DNA of 6,296 nt from the NCBI GenBank assembly GCA_002746275.1, contig NVWR01000005.1, positions 136,640 through 142,935 on the forward strand. The letters run 5' to 3'. The stretch is from Rhodobiaceae bacterium. GTDB taxonomy: Bacteria > Pseudomonadota > Alphaproteobacteria > Parvibaculales > Parvibaculaceae. A model generated the notes under the pieces. That model was not told the DNA's origin. It was given only the letters and a program-made list of their open reading frames with translations, and ran no database searches. Positions 5,502 to 6,296 of this stretch are shown piece after piece (position 1 is the first letter of the stretch; every line of letters begins with the position of its first letter). The position numbers were made by a program, and so were the translations under genes.

Positions 5502-6047
5502 TCAGTCTTTGTTGTCAGGCGGTGGTTGGTGCCAGGGAGAATCTGGATCGGCTTGATCGAGGTCGGACGAAGGATCAATTTCCACAGCCTCGCCTTCCAC
5601 AATCTCAGGCGATGCGGGTCGGGCCCCCCGTTCCGGCGGCCTGTGGGGAAATCCCGTCCCGCCCTGCGGCGGGGTGTGAACATGGACGGTTCCATGTTTG
5701 GAGAACCATTTCAGTGCCGCCCGGCCCAGGGCCAGCCGAACCGGCGGGAGAAAGAGGGCGAAGCCGATAGTGTCTGTGAGAAATCCGGGCGTTAAAAGCA
5801 ACGCGCCTGCGATCACGAGACAAAACCCGTGCACCACTTCTTCCACCGGCACCCGGCCTTCAGCCATCGTCGCCTGGGCGCGGGCAAAGGCGGCAAGCCC
5901 TTGAGCCCGCAGCAACCCGGTGCCCAAAAAGGCGGTCGCAATGACAATGCCTAGAGTGGGCCACAGGCCGATAACGTCCCCGACCTCGATAAACAGAGCA
6001 ATTTCCGCAATCGGAACAAGGACAAAGATGAGAAAGGCGACGGGCAT
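5502..6047 (-). CDS. fxsA: FxsA family inner-membrane protein
   Basis: FxsA proteins are small cytoplasmic-membrane proteins; in E. coli overproduction of FxsA relieves exclusion of phage T7 by the F plasmid, and the normal role is unknown. From ATG 6047 the product is 181 residues, longer than the E. coli protein (about 158). Hydrophobic segments lie at about 2-21, 26-43, 71-86 and 89-107. LLLTPGFLTDTIGFALFLPPVR (83-104) and AEIALFIEVG (14-23) are family signatures. From residue 120 on, a hydrophilic tail rich in Pro, Asp and Glu follows, probably cytoplasmic and disordered. The open frame extends upstream to 6209, but the added residues show no family similarity, and the Shine-Dalgarno (GGAA) is weak. 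secB lies 118 bp downstream on the same strand; cotranscription is possible. Confidence 0.92.
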   Translation of the reverse strand: MPVAFLIFVLVPIAEIALFIEVGDVIGLWPTLGIVIATAFLGTGLLRAQGLAAFARAQATMAEGRVPVEEVVHGFCLVIAGALLLTPGFLTDTIGFALFLPPVRLALGRAALKWFSKHGTVHVHTPPQGGTGFPHRPPERGARPASPEIVEGEAVEIDPSSDLDQADPDSPWHQPPPDNKD

Positions 6048-6103
6048 GGACAGACGGTTCCGCTCAAGTTGGTGGCAATGGAGGCACTTATGCCCTAGAT
6101 TGT

Positions 6104-6138
6104 TATCTAATAGATATGCGCTTCGCGGCGCCATGCAA
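6104..6138 (-). promoter_or_regulatory. Possible fxsA promoter overlapping a 13-bp palindrome
   Basis: On the minus strand TTGCAT (6138-6133) and TATCTA (6116-6111) are separated by 16 bases, a plausible sigma-70-type arrangement ahead of fxsA. The -10 part overlaps TATCTAATAGATA (6104-6116), an inverted repeat with a 1-base centre that could be an operator for a dimeric regulator. Both matches are weak on their own, and the palindrome lies between divergent genes, so it could serve either. Confidence 0.28.
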
Positions 6139-6229
6139 TGCACGATGCCCTGCCCGTTTTGACCGGAAAGACCCGGGACACGCGTGAGGTGTAAACGCAG
6201 GCGGCGCAAAAACAGGTATTGGCCTATTC

Positions 6230-6296
6230 ATGAATAGCGGTAGTGACGTTCTCAACCTGATCCTTTTGGTGGTCGCCGTTGTGGTGTTTATTAAGC
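6230..6296 (+). CDS. Tim44-like domain membrane protein, extreme N-terminus (runs off right edge)
   Basis: Only 22 residues are visible: MNSGSDVLNLILLVVAVVVFIK, a short polar start followed by one hydrophobic segment. Alphaproteobacterial Tim44-domain proteins (homologous to the C-terminal domain of mitochondrial Tim44) commonly begin with such a membrane anchor and typically lie divergent from fxsA and next to secB. Assignment therefore rests on context and the N-terminal pattern, not on the domain itself, which would be outside the window. No strong Shine-Dalgarno is seen; CAGG at 6213-6216 is rather far upstream. Confidence 0.68.
   Translation, partial: MNSGSDVLNLILLVVAVVVFIK

Overview
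The window looks like the replication-origin neighbourhood of an alphaproteobacterial chromosome. Three things suggest this: the gene order hemE(<-) / long non-coding gap / PPDK-regulatory protein (DUF299) - maf - aroE - coaE - dnaQ(->) / secB(<-) - fxsA(<-) / Tim44-like(->), the protein family signatures, and the DnaA-box-like 9-mers in the gap. In Caulobacter the mapped origin lies between hemE and the DUF299 gene, and this layout matches it. A palindromic repeat upstream of dnaQ resembles, from memory, interspersed repeats of Rhizobiales/Hyphomicrobiales. That hints at this order but does not prove it.

Region by region: (1) Bases 1-346 hold the 5' part of hemE, reading leftward out of the window. 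(2) Bases 347-1019 are about 670 bp without a credible gene. They contain several 8/9 and 7/9 matches to the DnaA box on both strands, a duplicated 22-bp block, short direct repeats, an IHF-like site and a 29-bp hairpin. I interpret most of this stretch as oriC. (3) Bases 1020-3941 hold a rightward, tightly packed set: PPDK-regulatory kinase/phosphotransferase, maf, aroE (overlapping maf by 4 bp) and coaE (1 bp after aroE). (4) Bases 3942-4075 hold two 51-bp tandem repeat units, the second an intact imperfect hairpin, directly ahead of dnaQ (4076-4765). (5) secB (4883-5383) and fxsA (5502-6047) read leftward, convergent with dnaQ. (6) A Tim44-domain membrane protein starts at 6230, divergent from fxsA, and runs off the right edge.

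The genes are mostly housekeeping: haem synthesis, control of the pyruvate/PEP switch, nucleotide house-cleaning, shikimate pathway, coenzyme A synthesis, replication proofreading, protein export and a small inner-membrane protein. They probably sit together because of ancestral origin-proximal synteny, not as one pathway. I see no mobile element, CRISPR array, tRNA, rRNA, toxin-antitoxin or defence system, and no frameshifted gene. The parts most worth a second look are the origin architecture and the palindromic repeat pair; I do not see evidence for a wholly new system.
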